Assembly: GCA_965368585.1 (NCBI GenBank) | Contig: CBDUNM010000025.1 | Span: 1-43,438 of the forward strand | Source: JARRQB01 sp965368585 | GTDB taxonomy: Bacteria; Pseudomonadota; Gammaproteobacteria; Chromatiales; Chromatiaceae | DNA length: 43,438 nt | Direction: 5' to 3' | In this document: positions 16,268-24,257 of the stretch, piece by piece | Position numbering within the stretch: the stretch's first letter is position 1 | Layout: each line of letters begins with the position of its first letter | The notes under the pieces: generated by a model | What the model was told of the DNA's origin: nothing | Seen by the model: only the letters and a program-made list of their open reading frames with translations | The model's database searches: none | Made by a program: the position numbers and the translations under genes

Positions 16268-18285
16268 GCAAGCACTTTCGTCTCGAATACGATGCCGACA
16301 AGGTCGCCTGGCTGCACTTCGACGTGGCCGACGAGAACGCCAACGTGCTCGGCGCCGAGGTCCTGGAGGACCTGGATCAGCAACTGGTGAGCATTGCCCA
16401 ATCGCATCCCAAGGGGCTGGTGATACTGTCCGCCAAACCATCGGGGTTCATCGCCGGTGCCGACGTCAAATCCTTCGCCCGCCTGTCCAGCAGCGCTGTG
16501 GCGCGCGCCCGCATCGAACGCGCCCACGAAATCTTCCATCGGCTCGAGTCGCTGGCCTTCCCCACGGTGGCGTTGATTCACGGCTACTGTCTGGGAGGCG
16601 GTCTGGAACTGGCGTTGGCGTGCCGCTATCGGGTGGCACGCGACGATGCCGCCACCCGGCTTGGTTTTCCCGAGGTCCGACTGGGCATCTTTCCCGGCTT
16701 CGGCGGCAGCGTGCGCAGCATCCGCATCATCGGCCATCTCAAGGCCCTGGACATGATTCTGACCGGTCGCAGCCTAAGCGCTAAGGCCGCCCAACGCATC
16801 GGTCTCGTCGACTACGCCGTCCCCGAACGGCAACTCAAGTCGGCGGCGCTCAAGCTGCTGACCGAAGCCCCACGCCAGGCACGCGCACCGCTGCTGCAGC
16901 GCCTGCTCGGCTGGGGGCCGATACGCCCCGGCGTTGCCGCCCTGCTGGCACGGCAAGTGCGCGCCAAGGCGCCGCCCGAGCACTATCCGGCGCCCTACTC
17001 GCTGCTCGAACACTGGCAAAGGCATGCCGGCAATTCCGCCGACATGTACCGCAGCGAAGCCGCTCGGGTCGCTGAGTTGATTACTACCGACACCGCGCAA
17101 AACCTGGTGCGGGTATTTCTGTTGCAGGAACGACTCAAGACCGAAGGCGACAAAGACGCGTTCCAACCCCGCCAGGTGCACGTGGTGGGCGGCGGCGTCA
17201 TGGGCGGCGACATCGCGGCCTGGTGTGCGCTGAGTGGTTTCACGGTCACCCTTCAGGACCGGGCGCCGGAGTATCTCACCCGCGCCGTACAGCGGGCGCA
17301 CCAACTGTTTTGGCGGAAGCTGAAGGACAAGTACCTGGTGATGGCTGCCATGGACCGTCTGATTCCCGACCACCGCGGCGACGGCGTGCCGCAGGCGGAC
17401 GTCGTGATCGAGGCCATCTTCGAAGACATCGACGCCAAGCGCGCCCTCTACGCGGCGTTGGAACCGCGCATGAAGCCCGATGCCTTGCTGGCCACCAATA
17501 CCTCGAGCATCCCCCTGGAGACGCTCGGCGAACAGCTGCAACGACCGGGCCGGATCGTCGGGCTGCACTTTTTCAATCCGGTCGCCAAGATGCAGTTGAT
17601 CGAGATCGTCAGTCACGGCGAGACCGAAGCGGCGATGGTCCAACGCGCCGCGTCGTTTGCCCGGCATATCGACAAGCTGCCGCTGCCGGTGCAGAGCAAA
17701 CCGGGTTTTCTGGTCAATCGCGTGCTGATGCCCTACCTGCTCGAGGCCGTCAACCTGTACGAAGAGGGCGTGCCCGCCCCGGTGATCGACCAGGCTGCGG
17801 TGCTCTTCGGCATGCCCATGGGACCGATCGAGCTGGCCGACACGGTAGGTCTCGATATCTGTCTCGCGGTGGCCGAGAAAATGGCCGTGGCGCTCGGAAG
17901 CGCAGTGCCGGAACAGCTGCGCGAGCAGGTCAGGAAGGGTGCGCTAGGGCGCAAGTCCGGCAAGGGATTCTACGCCTGGCGCAAGGGGCGCGCAGAAAAA
18001 ACCAAGGTACCCACCCACTACCAGCCCCCCGACGACCTCACCGATCGCCTCATTCTCCGGTTGGTCAACGAGTCGGTGGCCTGCCTGCGCGAAGGCGTGG
18101 TCGCCGACCGGGATCTGCTGGACGCAGGGGTGATCTTCGGCACCGGATTCGCGCCGTTCCGCGGCGGCCCCATGCACTATGTGCACCGCCAGGGCACCGG
18201 CCAGGTCAGACAGCGTCTGGAGCAACTGGAAACCAACCACGGCCGGCATTTTCACGCCGACGACGGCTGGGCGACCGTGACCTGA
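16264..18285 (+). CDS. fadJ: Fatty acid oxidation complex alpha subunit, FadJ type
   Basis: 673 residues with two enzymes fused. Residues about 1-200 are an enoyl-CoA hydratase domain: 'SGFIAGADVKSF' oxyanion loop, 'VALIHGYCLGGGLELALACRYRVA' and 'GFPEVRLGIFPGFGGS' with the catalytic Glu residues. After a linker comes the NAD-binding domain ('VHVVGGGVMGGDIAAWCALSGF', about 299) and the 3-hydroxyacyl-CoA dehydrogenase site 'IVGLHFFNPVAKMQLIE'. Two helical C-terminal domains follow ('KPGFLVNRVLMPYLLEA', 'GRKSGKGFYAW', 'GTGFAPFRGGP'). It hydrates and oxidises enoyl-CoA to 3-ketoacyl-CoA for the adjacent thiolase. Pairing and order (fadI then fadJ) favour the FadIJ rather than FadBA arrangement. 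Confidence 0.93.
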   Translation: MSKHFRLEYDADKVAWLHFDVADENANVLGAEVLEDLDQQLVSIAQSHPKGLVILSAKPSGFIAGADVKSFARLSSSAVARARIERAHEIFHRLESLAFPTVALIHGYCLGGGLELALACRYRVARDDAATRLGFPEVRLGIFPGFGGSVRSIRIIGHLKALDMILTGRSLSAKAAQRIGLVDYAVPERQLKSAALKLLTEAPRQARAPLLQRLLGWGPIRPGVAALLARQVRAKAPPEHYPAPYSLLEHWQRHAGNSADMYRSEAARVAELITTDTAQNLVRVFLLQERLKTEGDKDAFQPRQVHVVGGGVMGGDIAAWCALSGFTVTLQDRAPEYLTRAVQRAHQLFWRKLKDKYLVMAAMDRLIPDHRGDGVPQADVVIEAIFEDIDAKRALYAALEPRMKPDALLATNTSSIPLETLGEQLQRPGRIVGLHFFNPVAKMQLIEIVSHGETEAAMVQRAASFARHIDKLPLPVQSKPGFLVNRVLMPYLLEAVNLYEEGVPAPVIDQAAVLFGMPMGPIELADTVGLDICLAVAEKMAVALGSAVPEQLREQVRKGALGRKSGKGFYAWRKGRAEKTKVPTHYQPPDDLTDRLILRLVNESVACLREGVVADRDLLDAGVIFGTGFAPFRGGPMHYVHRQGTGQVRQRLEQLETNHGRHFHADDGWATVT

Positions 18286-18311
18286 CGACGCTGGCGCGCA
18301 GGAGACAAGCC

Positions 18312-20108
18312 GTGGCCAAGAACCCGTGGGCGATTACGACGGAACAGGCGGACACATTGCCCGCCGTGTTTCGCGAGCGCGTGGCCGCCTCCGGCGTGGC
18401 GACCGCATACACTCAGTTCGACACCGTCACCGAGACGTGGCGCGACTACAGCTGGCGCCACGTGGCGGTCGAGGTGTCCCGCTGGCAGGCGGCGCTGCGC
18501 GCCGAGTCGCTGGCAGCAGGCGACCGCGTGGCCATTATGTGTTCTAACAGCATGGAGTGGGTGACGATCGACCAGGCCGCCCTGGGTATGGGTCTGGTCG
18601 TTGTGCCCGTGTACACCAACGACCGGGCGGAGAACGTGTCGTGGATTTTGCACGACGCCGGCGTATCCTTGCTGGTGCTCGAATCGGTGGATCAATGGGC
18701 CGCGTTGCGACCTTTCGTCGGCGGCTCGGACCTTTTGAAACGGGTGCTGCTGCTGTCCGGCGCCTCCTCGGATGCGGTGACGGCCAACGTGGACGACTGG
18801 CTGACCCATTCACCGACCGAACTGGCTGGCGATGATCCGGATCCCGACGCCCTGGCCACCATCGTCTACACCTCGGGCACCACCGGCAAGCCCAAGGGCG
18901 TGATGCTCAGTCATCGCAACATCGTCTGGAACATCCACGCCTGCCTGGAACGCTTCGAGGTGCGGCCCGATGACGTGATGTTGTCTTTCCTGCCGCTGTC
19001 GCACATGCTCGAGCGCACGGTCGGTTACTATCTCGCCATGGTGGCCGGCACCTCCATCGCGTTCAATCGGGGAATACCGCTGCTGGCGGACGACCTGGTG
19101 TCGGTAAAGCCGACCCTGATGATCTCGGTGCCGCGGATCTTCGAACGCGTCTACGCCAAGATCACCGACCAACTGGCCCAGGAATCGCCGCTCAAACGAA
19201 AACTGTTTAATGCCGCGGTGGACGCTGGCTGGGAACGTCACCTGCGGGCACGCGGCCAAGCCGGCTGGTCGCTGAAGCTGCTGCTGCAACCGCTGCTGGA
19301 CAGACTGGTCGGGGCCAAGGTGCGCGCAAAACTCGGCGGCCGGCTCCGTTTCACGGTCTGCGGCGGCGCGGCCCTGGCACCGGATATCGCCCGCTTTTTT
19401 ATCGGGCTCGGCATACCGGTGACGCACGGCTACGGCTTGACCGAGACCAGCCCGGTCATCGCGGCGAACATCCTCGAGGACAATGTGCCGGAGACCGTGG
19501 GGCCCGCCCTGCACGGCATCGAGGTGCGCGTCGACGACCGCGGCGAACTGCTGACGCGCAGCCCGAGCAACATGCTGGGGTATTGGAAGAACCCAGAGGC
19601 CACCCGCGACGTCATTGAGTCGGACGGTTGGCTGCATACCGGCGACAAGGTCATATTCGACGAAGCTGGACGCATTCAGATCACGGGACGCATCAAAGAC
19701 ATCATTGTGTTGACGAACGGCGAGAAAGTGCCGCCCGCCGATCTGGAAAACGCCATCGCGTTGGACAGCATGGTCGATCAGGTGATCCTGATCGGCGAAG
19801 GCAAACCCTACCTGGTGGCGCTGGTCGTGCCGAACGCCGAACAGTTCGAAGCGCTGGCGAACGGCCTGCACCTGGACCCGGCCAACCAGGACGCGGGCAA
19901 CGACGAAAACATACGCCGCCTGATGCTGGAGCGCGTACAGCAACGTCTGGCAGCGTTTCCCGGCTACGCAAAGGTACGCTCGATCGCGGTCATCCGCGAG
20001 CCCTGGACGACCGAGAACGGGTTTATGACCCCCACCATGAAATTACGCCGCGCCAAGATACTGGAAAGCTACCGTCAGGTTACCGAAGCGCTCTACACCA
20101 ATCACTAG
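18312..20108 (+). CDS. Long-chain acyl-CoA synthetase (AMP-forming)
   Basis: 598 residues from a GTG at 18312, preceded by CAGGAGA at good spacing. The reading frame is open far upstream inside fadJ, but only the part from here on reads as protein of this family. Adenylate-forming motifs: 'IVYTSGTTGKPKGVMLSH' (ATP loop), 'GYGLTETSPVI', 'GWLHTGD' and 'GRIKDIIVLTNGEKVPP' (hinge and catalytic region). The N-terminal 'SYS...RWHHVAVEVSRWQ'-like segment and overall length resemble the FAA1/AAE15-like bacterial long-chain synthetases rather than E. coli FadD. It activates fatty acids to acyl-CoA in the cytoplasm for the preceding enzymes. The gap to fadJ is 26 bases. The stop codon abuts an inverted-repeat element. 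Confidence 0.92.
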   Translation: MAKNPWAITTEQADTLPAVFRERVAASGVATAYTQFDTVTETWRDYSWRHVAVEVSRWQAALRAESLAAGDRVAIMCSNSMEWVTIDQAALGMGLVVVPVYTNDRAENVSWILHDAGVSLLVLESVDQWAALRPFVGGSDLLKRVLLLSGASSDAVTANVDDWLTHSPTELAGDDPDPDALATIVYTSGTTGKPKGVMLSHRNIVWNIHACLERFEVRPDDVMLSFLPLSHMLERTVGYYLAMVAGTSIAFNRGIPLLADDLVSVKPTLMISVPRIFERVYAKITDQLAQESPLKRKLFNAAVDAGWERHLRARGQAGWSLKLLLQPLLDRLVGAKVRAKLGGRLRFTVCGGAALAPDIARFFIGLGIPVTHGYGLTETSPVIAANILEDNVPETVGPALHGIEVRVDDRGELLTRSPSNMLGYWKNPEATRDVIESDGWLHTGDKVIFDEAGRIQITGRIKDIIVLTNGEKVPPADLENAIALDSMVDQVILIGEGKPYLVALVVPNAEQFEALANGLHLDPANQDAGNDENIRRLMLERVQQRLAAFPGYAKVRSIAVIREPWTTENGFMTPTMKLRRAKILESYRQVTEALYTNH

Positions 20109-20242
20109 CCTGCAAGTTGCACCAGGCGGTCGGCGACGGGCGCGAATGAATCGGCCGGGATGCAGCACAAGTCCTGTTCGGGGCGCATTCTCGAAAGTAC
20201 AGTTTGTCCCCCGTCCCCGACCGGCTGGTGCAACATGCAGGC
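20108..20242. repeat. 135-bp MITE-like element with 33-bp imperfect terminal inverted repeats
   Basis: The left arm (20108-20140, starting GCCTGCAAGTTGCACCAG) and right arm (20210-20242, ending CTGGTGCAACATGCAGGC) are reverse complements with three mismatches in 33. They flank a 69-base centre. It starts on the last base of the acyl-CoA synthetase stop codon. The centre carries 'tacagtttgtcccc' running into 'ccgtcccc'. It encodes no plausible protein. A run of six T at about 20251 follows on the plus strand, so the folded RNA could also end transcription of the fad operon. Non-autonomous mobile element or REP-like origin is inferred from the structure only. Confidence 0.7.
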
Positions 20243-20327
20243 TTGGCGCGTTTTTTCTGCTACGCTGTAAGCGTTTCGCCGGTTGCCGTCCGACCACGAT
20301 CCATCAACGGCCCATCGAACTTGCACC

Positions 20328-20732
20328 ATGCCTATCGACCGTCCGTCCGAGCTGACAAGCGATTACGAATTGACCTACCGGGTCGCCGCCATGCCCGCCG
20401 ACACCAACTATCGCGGCGACATCTTCGGCGGCTGGATCATGTCGCAGGTCGATATTGCCGGATCGGTGCTCGCCATTCGTGAAACGCAGGGTCGCGTCGC
20501 CACCGTGGCGGTGAAGGAGTTTCGCTTTATCGCGCCGGTATTGGTCGGCGACCTGGTGAGTTGTTACGCCGTGGTGAGTGCGGTCGGCAGAAAGTCGATC
20601 ACTATCCACATCGAGGTTTACGCGGCCTCGCAGTCGCACCAGCCGACGCTGCACCGGGTCGCGGAGGCCACCATCGCTTACGTTGCCCTGGATGATTCCG
20701 GTCAACCGCGCGCCTTTTCACTATCATCATGA
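20328..20732 (+). CDS. Acyl-CoA thioesterase, YciA-like hotdog fold
   Basis: 134 residues from the ATG at 20328. The single hotdog domain has the YciA/acyl-CoA hydrolase pattern 'MPADTNYRGDIFGGWIMSQVDIAG', where the Asn-x-x-Gly-x-x-Phe-Gly-Gly segment and the following Asp form the active site. It continues with 'VAVKEFRFIAPVLVGDLVSCYA' and a C-terminal 'VAEATIAYVALDD'. Such enzymes hydrolyse acyl-CoA to free acid and CoA, protecting the CoA pool. Position directly after the beta-oxidation operon suggests a relief valve for that pathway, though the inverted-repeat element between them may separate the transcripts. Confidence 0.9.
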   Translation: MPIDRPSELTSDYELTYRVAAMPADTNYRGDIFGGWIMSQVDIAGSVLAIRETQGRVATVAVKEFRFIAPVLVGDLVSCYAVVSAVGRKSITIHIEVYAASQSHQPTLHRVAEATIAYVALDDSGQPRAFSLSS

Positions 20733-20766
20733 TACGTCTCATAGACTGACTGACAGGAGAACCACC

Positions 20767-22275
20767 TTGTTTGAAGCTGCCAAAGTCGGACGAAAACTCA
20801 GCAAAGCCGCATTCAAAGAACAGGTCCCCGACTTCCGGGCCAAGCTGCTCGACGCGCAGCAACGCGCGCGCAGCCAGGGCCTGCCGATCATCATCATCGT
20901 CTCCGGCATGGAGGGCAGCGGCAAGGGTGAAGTCGTCAACCGGCTCAACGAGTGGCTGGACACGCGCAACGTCCAGGTGCACGCGTTCTGGGACGAGACC
21001 GACGAAGAGCGCGACCGCCCGCGGCCCTGGCGGTTCTGGCGCGCCATGCCCGCGGCCGGCGAAATCGGCATTCTGTTTTCGGGTTTGTATCTGGAGCCGA
21101 TGGAGAAGCGGGTCCTGGGAAAATGGGACGATGGCGACCTCGAGCGCGAACTGCGGCGGATCAGGGAATTCGAACGCATGCTGATCGCCGACGGCTACCT
21201 GGTGGTGAAATTCTGGTATCACTACTCGGAGAAGGAACAGCGCAAGCGCTTGAAAAAGCTGTCGCGCGACGATCGCAGCCGCTGGAAAATGGCGCCTAAA
21301 AGGGCCAAGTTGTCCGAACACTACGCTGTCTTCGAACATACCGCCGACCTGATCGTACGCCGTACCGACCTGGGGTCGGCGCCCTGGTATGTGATCGAGG
21401 CTACCGACAAGCGTTACCGCGACCTGACCACGGGCCAAACCTTGCTCAGGGCCATCGAGGCACGCTTGTCGGAAGGGGCATCGGTCGCCATCGCCGAGGC
21501 AGAGGACAGTGGTATCCATGACCCCAGCCCGTTGGAAGAAGCCGACGCGCGCATCACGATCATCGACAAGATGGACCTCACCCAGGCGCTGGACCGCGAC
21601 ATCTATCGCGAGTCACTCCGCGAGTTGCAGACCAGTCTCAACGAGCTGGCATGGCGCGCCTACAAGGCCAAGCGCTCGGTGGTCATCGTCTACGAAGGCG
21701 TCGACGCCGGCGGCAAGGGCGGTAACATCCGCCGCATCACCGGGGCCGTCGACGCACGCCTGTACCGGGTCATATCGATCGCGGCGCCCACCGACGAGGA
21801 GAAGGCCCACCACTATCTGTGGCGCTTCTGGCGGCAGATCCCGCGCGCCGGTCGCATGACCATCTTCGACCGCTCCTGGTACGGCCGCGTGCTCGTCGAA
21901 CGCGTCGAGGGATTTACGCCCCATCGGCGCTGGCGCCGCGCTTATCTCGAAATCAACGACTTCGAAGAGCAACTGACCAACAACGGCATCATACTGCTGA
22001 AGTTCTGGCTGCAGATCAGTAAGGACGAGCAGCTGCGGCGCTTCAAGGCACGCGAAGAGACCCCCTACAAACAGCACAAGATCACCGACGAAGATTGGCG
22101 CAATCGGGAAAAATGGGACGAATACACCCAGGCGGTCAACGAGATGGTGATACGCACCAGTACCGAATATGCCCCGTGGAAACTGATCGCGGGCGACGAC
22201 AAGCCGTTCGCGCGCATCGAGGTCTTAAGGACGGTCTGCGAGGCCCTGCAGGACGCGGTCGGTGGCAATGAATGA
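20767..22275 (+). CDS. pap: Polyphosphate:AMP phosphotransferase (two PPK2 domains)
   Basis: 502 residues from a TTG start at 20767, chosen because AGGAGA lies six bases upstream; in-frame ATGs further upstream fall within the thioesterase gene. Two tandem PPK2 domains are visible. The first has Walker A 'GMEGSGKGEVVN' (about 42) but a changed Walker B segment ('FSGLYLEPMEKRVLG'). The second has 'GVDAGGKGGNIRRI' (about 315), 'DRSWYGRVLVERVEGF' and 'KFWLQISKDEQLRRF', as in active enzymes. This layout matches class II PPK2 (PAP), which phosphorylates AMP to ADP using polyphosphate. The first domain is probably structural or weakly active. The last codons overlap the start of the following gene (ATGA). 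Confidence 0.93.
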   Translation: MFEAAKVGRKLSKAAFKEQVPDFRAKLLDAQQRARSQGLPIIIIVSGMEGSGKGEVVNRLNEWLDTRNVQVHAFWDETDEERDRPRPWRFWRAMPAAGEIGILFSGLYLEPMEKRVLGKWDDGDLERELRRIREFERMLIADGYLVVKFWYHYSEKEQRKRLKKLSRDDRSRWKMAPKRAKLSEHYAVFEHTADLIVRRTDLGSAPWYVIEATDKRYRDLTTGQTLLRAIEARLSEGASVAIAEAEDSGIHDPSPLEEADARITIIDKMDLTQALDRDIYRESLRELQTSLNELAWRAYKAKRSVVIVYEGVDAGGKGGNIRRITGAVDARLYRVISIAAPTDEEKAHHYLWRFWRQIPRAGRMTIFDRSWYGRVLVERVEGFTPHRRWRRAYLEINDFEEQLTNNGIILLKFWLQISKDEQLRRFKAREETPYKQHKITDEDWRNREKWDEYTQAVNEMVIRTSTEYAPWKLIAGDDKPFARIEVLRTVCEALQDAVGGNE

Positions 22276-22817
22276 CGTCGGGTCGTCCAACCGTCACCCT
22301 CGACTACTACCGCGAACTGCTCTGCATCTGGGCCTACGTGTCGCAGGTGCAGCAGGTGCACATCGCGGCGCTGCAAAAGGAGTTTACCGACCGCATTCGG
22401 ATCAATCGCCGGTATCTGCCGCTGTTCGGTGACACCGCGCAGCGCATCGGCCGCGACCACGAAGGCGGGTTCGAGAGGTACGCCGAACACCTGGCTACCG
22501 TCGCCGCCGCCTTCGATCGCATCGCCATCCATCGCGACGTCTGGCGGAAGATGCGGCCCGCGTCGGTGTTGAACGACCACCTCGAGGCGGCCGGATCCGA
22601 CATTGACCAGGTCCGCACCGAGATCGACGCGGGCAACGGCTACGCCACGATGGCCAGAGACATGAACCCGGCCAAGGCACAAAACGTCGACGGCAGTTCG
22701 ACACTGTTGCTCAACGAAAGGCGGCAAAAACTCAACGGCAATTTTGGCTACGAGGCGATCGCCGCCAACGTGCGGGAACTTCTGGCACAACGGAGCAACG
22801 TCCCCGCCTGGTGTTGA
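22272..22817 (+). CDS. Unrecognised protein translationally coupled to pap
   Basis: 181 residues, start ATG overlapping the pap stop as ATGA. I do not recognise a family. The sequence is soluble-looking and mostly helical by eye, without signal peptide or membrane segment. It is rich in Arg, His and aromatic residues in the first half ('YYRELLCIWAYVSQVQQVHIAAL', 'RINRRYLPLF', 'RDHEGGFERYAEHL', 'IHRDVWRKMRP'). Later it has 'EIDAGNGYATMARDMNPAKAQNVDGSS'. Two Cys occur, one of them the last residue. Tight coupling implies it is made in proportion to PAP, possibly as a partner or regulator of polyphosphate use; that is inference. Codon usage looks like its neighbours. Confidence 0.75.
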   Translation: MTSGRPTVTLDYYRELLCIWAYVSQVQQVHIAALQKEFTDRIRINRRYLPLFGDTAQRIGRDHEGGFERYAEHLATVAAAFDRIAIHRDVWRKMRPASVLNDHLEAAGSDIDQVRTEIDAGNGYATMARDMNPAKAQNVDGSSTLLLNERRQKLNGNFGYEAIAANVRELLAQRSNVPAWC

Positions 22818-23102
22818 GCCGCGGCCGGCGCCGGTTTCCTCCGCGCAGGCGCGGCGACTGCGCCCTATCCTTTCTCACCCAGCTGTGGCATAAACGCCCC
22901 AAAGGTGACGCCAGCAACGCCATTCGCGCGGACAGGCCGCGAGTGTGCGGAGTACCCGCAAACCGCAGGAGGCGAGCCCTCTCGCCGATTCCGGGTCGAT
23001 ACCGGCGCGAGCGGCCGGCGCGGCCTTGCACGCGCTCGGAGCACCGGGCGCGACAACAGACAGACAACAGATAATCGTTGCAAAGAGTGCGAGGAAAACA
23101 AG

Positions 23103-24044
23103 ATGCGCTGGCGTTCCGGCAGACGAAGTAAGAATGTCGAAGACCGACGCAGTTCGGGCGGGAGTTTCGGGGGTTTCGGCGGCCTGGGCAACCGCGGTGG
23201 CAGTGGCGGCGGTCTGTCGTCCCTGTTGCCGCTGATTCTGGGCCTGGTCGGCAAGAAGTTCGGGTTCACGGCGGTCCTCGTCGTCGGCGCCATCATCTGG
23301 TTCACGGGGGGCGACCTCGGCAGGCTGCTGGGCGGCGGCGGCATGCAGCCCGGGATGATGCCAAGCGGCGGAACCGGCTCCGCCCCGTCCTCCGAGGTCA
23401 GCGATGAACTGGGGGAGTTCGTGTCGGTGGTCCTGGCCGATACCGAAGACACCTGGCGAAGGCTGTTTGCGGATATGGGGCAGACCTACAGCGAGCCCAA
23501 ACTGGTCCTGTACAAGGGGGTGACGCAATCCGCCTGCGGAACCGGCCAGGCAGCCATGGGACCCTTCTACTGCCCGGGTGATCAAAAGGTCTACATCGAT
23601 TTGAGCTTCTACAACGATTTACGCAACCGCTTCCGCGCGCCGGGCGATTTCGCCCAGGCATACGTCATCGCCCACGAGGTCGGCCACCATGTGCAGACGC
23701 TGCTCGGCATCTCGCCCCAGGTGCGCAAGGCGCAGCAGCGCATGAACGAGGCCGACGCGAACGAGATGTCGGTGCGACAGGAGTTGCAGGCGGACTGTTT
23801 TTCCGGCGTCTGGGCGCATCACGCGCACAAAGCCCGCAACATACTCGAAAAGGGCGACATTGAAGAGGCCTTGAACGCGGCCACCGCAATCGGCGACGAC
23901 CGGATGCAACAGCGCAGCCAAGGATACGTGACGCCGGACTCGTTCACGCACGGGAGTTCAGAGCAACGCGTGCGCTGGTTTCGCAAAGGCATCGAAACGG
24001 GTGATTTGAAGGCCTGCGACACCTTTTCGGCGGAACAGGTTTAG
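23103..24044 (+). CDS. ypfJ: YpfJ-type neutral zinc metallopeptidase
   Basis: 313 residues from the ATG at 23103 (MRWRSGRRSKNVEDRRSSGG) with an AGGA a few bases upstream; longer in-frame starts read as unlikely sequence. A Gly/Arg/Ser-rich N-terminus (about 1-40) is followed by one membrane segment (about 41-68), a Gly/Met/Pro linker, and a zinc peptidase domain with HEVGHH at 191-196. The downstream 'RQELQADCFSGVWAHHA' supplies the third ligand. Family-typical 'SACGTGQAAMGPFYCPGDQKVYIDLSFY' is present. The length equals the usual YpfJ. It is probably an inner-membrane protease with a periplasmic catalytic domain; its substrates are not established. The 285 bases before it show no gene. Confidence 0.92.
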   Translation: MRWRSGRRSKNVEDRRSSGGSFGGFGGLGNRGGSGGGLSSLLPLILGLVGKKFGFTAVLVVGAIIWFTGGDLGRLLGGGGMQPGMMPSGGTGSAPSSEVSDELGEFVSVVLADTEDTWRRLFADMGQTYSEPKLVLYKGVTQSACGTGQAAMGPFYCPGDQKVYIDLSFYNDLRNRFRAPGDFAQAYVIAHEVGHHVQTLLGISPQVRKAQQRMNEADANEMSVRQELQADCFSGVWAHHAHKARNILEKGDIEEALNAATAIGDDRMQQRSQGYVTPDSFTHGSSEQRVRWFRKGIETGDLKACDTFSAEQV

Positions 24045-24076
24045 TCAGGTCAGCGCGACGCAGCCCGTACACATAT

Positions 24077-24190
24077 GTCCCCGCTCCCCGCCGGGAGAGG
24101 GCCAGGCTAGGGTGAGAGGGCCAAATCGGCGAACAATCCGATTTTTCTCTCCCTTCATCCTGATCCTCTCCAGCGGTTGAGAGAAGGGAT
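24077..24190. repeat. REP-like G-rich repeat, head-to-head pair (copy 1)
   Basis: The left unit (from about 24077: 'ccccgctccccgccgggaga', then 'gggccaggctagggtgaga') and the right unit (about 24146-24190, the same motif inverted) can pair into a long imperfect hairpin. The motif belongs to the 'ctcaccctnaccctctcccgggagaggg' type of intergenic repeat seen in many proteobacteria. It lies between the convergent ypfJ and sigma-54 regulator genes, where it may serve as a two-way terminator. Confidence 0.75.
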
Positions 24191-24257
24191 TCCGGCATTT
24201 AGGGAAGAAGGCTGTTGCAAGGCAACGCCCTGCTTAAGAACGGCGCTCACCCCCGGC

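Noticed and set aside
17223..18311. In-frame upstream extension of the acyl-CoA synthetase gene inside fadJ (would give a 961-residue protein)
   Set aside because: The extra part reads as Arg/Gly-rich shadow of fadJ in another frame; a GTG with a good ribosome site at 18312 begins the recognisable protein.
20578..20766. Upstream start for polyphosphate:AMP phosphotransferase
   Set aside because: It lies within the thioesterase gene and reads as shadow sequence; the TTG at 20767 has AGGAGA at ideal spacing.
22818..23102. Possible riboswitch or small RNA between the unknown gene and ypfJ
   Set aside because: GC-rich with several short stems, but no recognised riboswitch core; GC-rich DNA forms such stems by chance.
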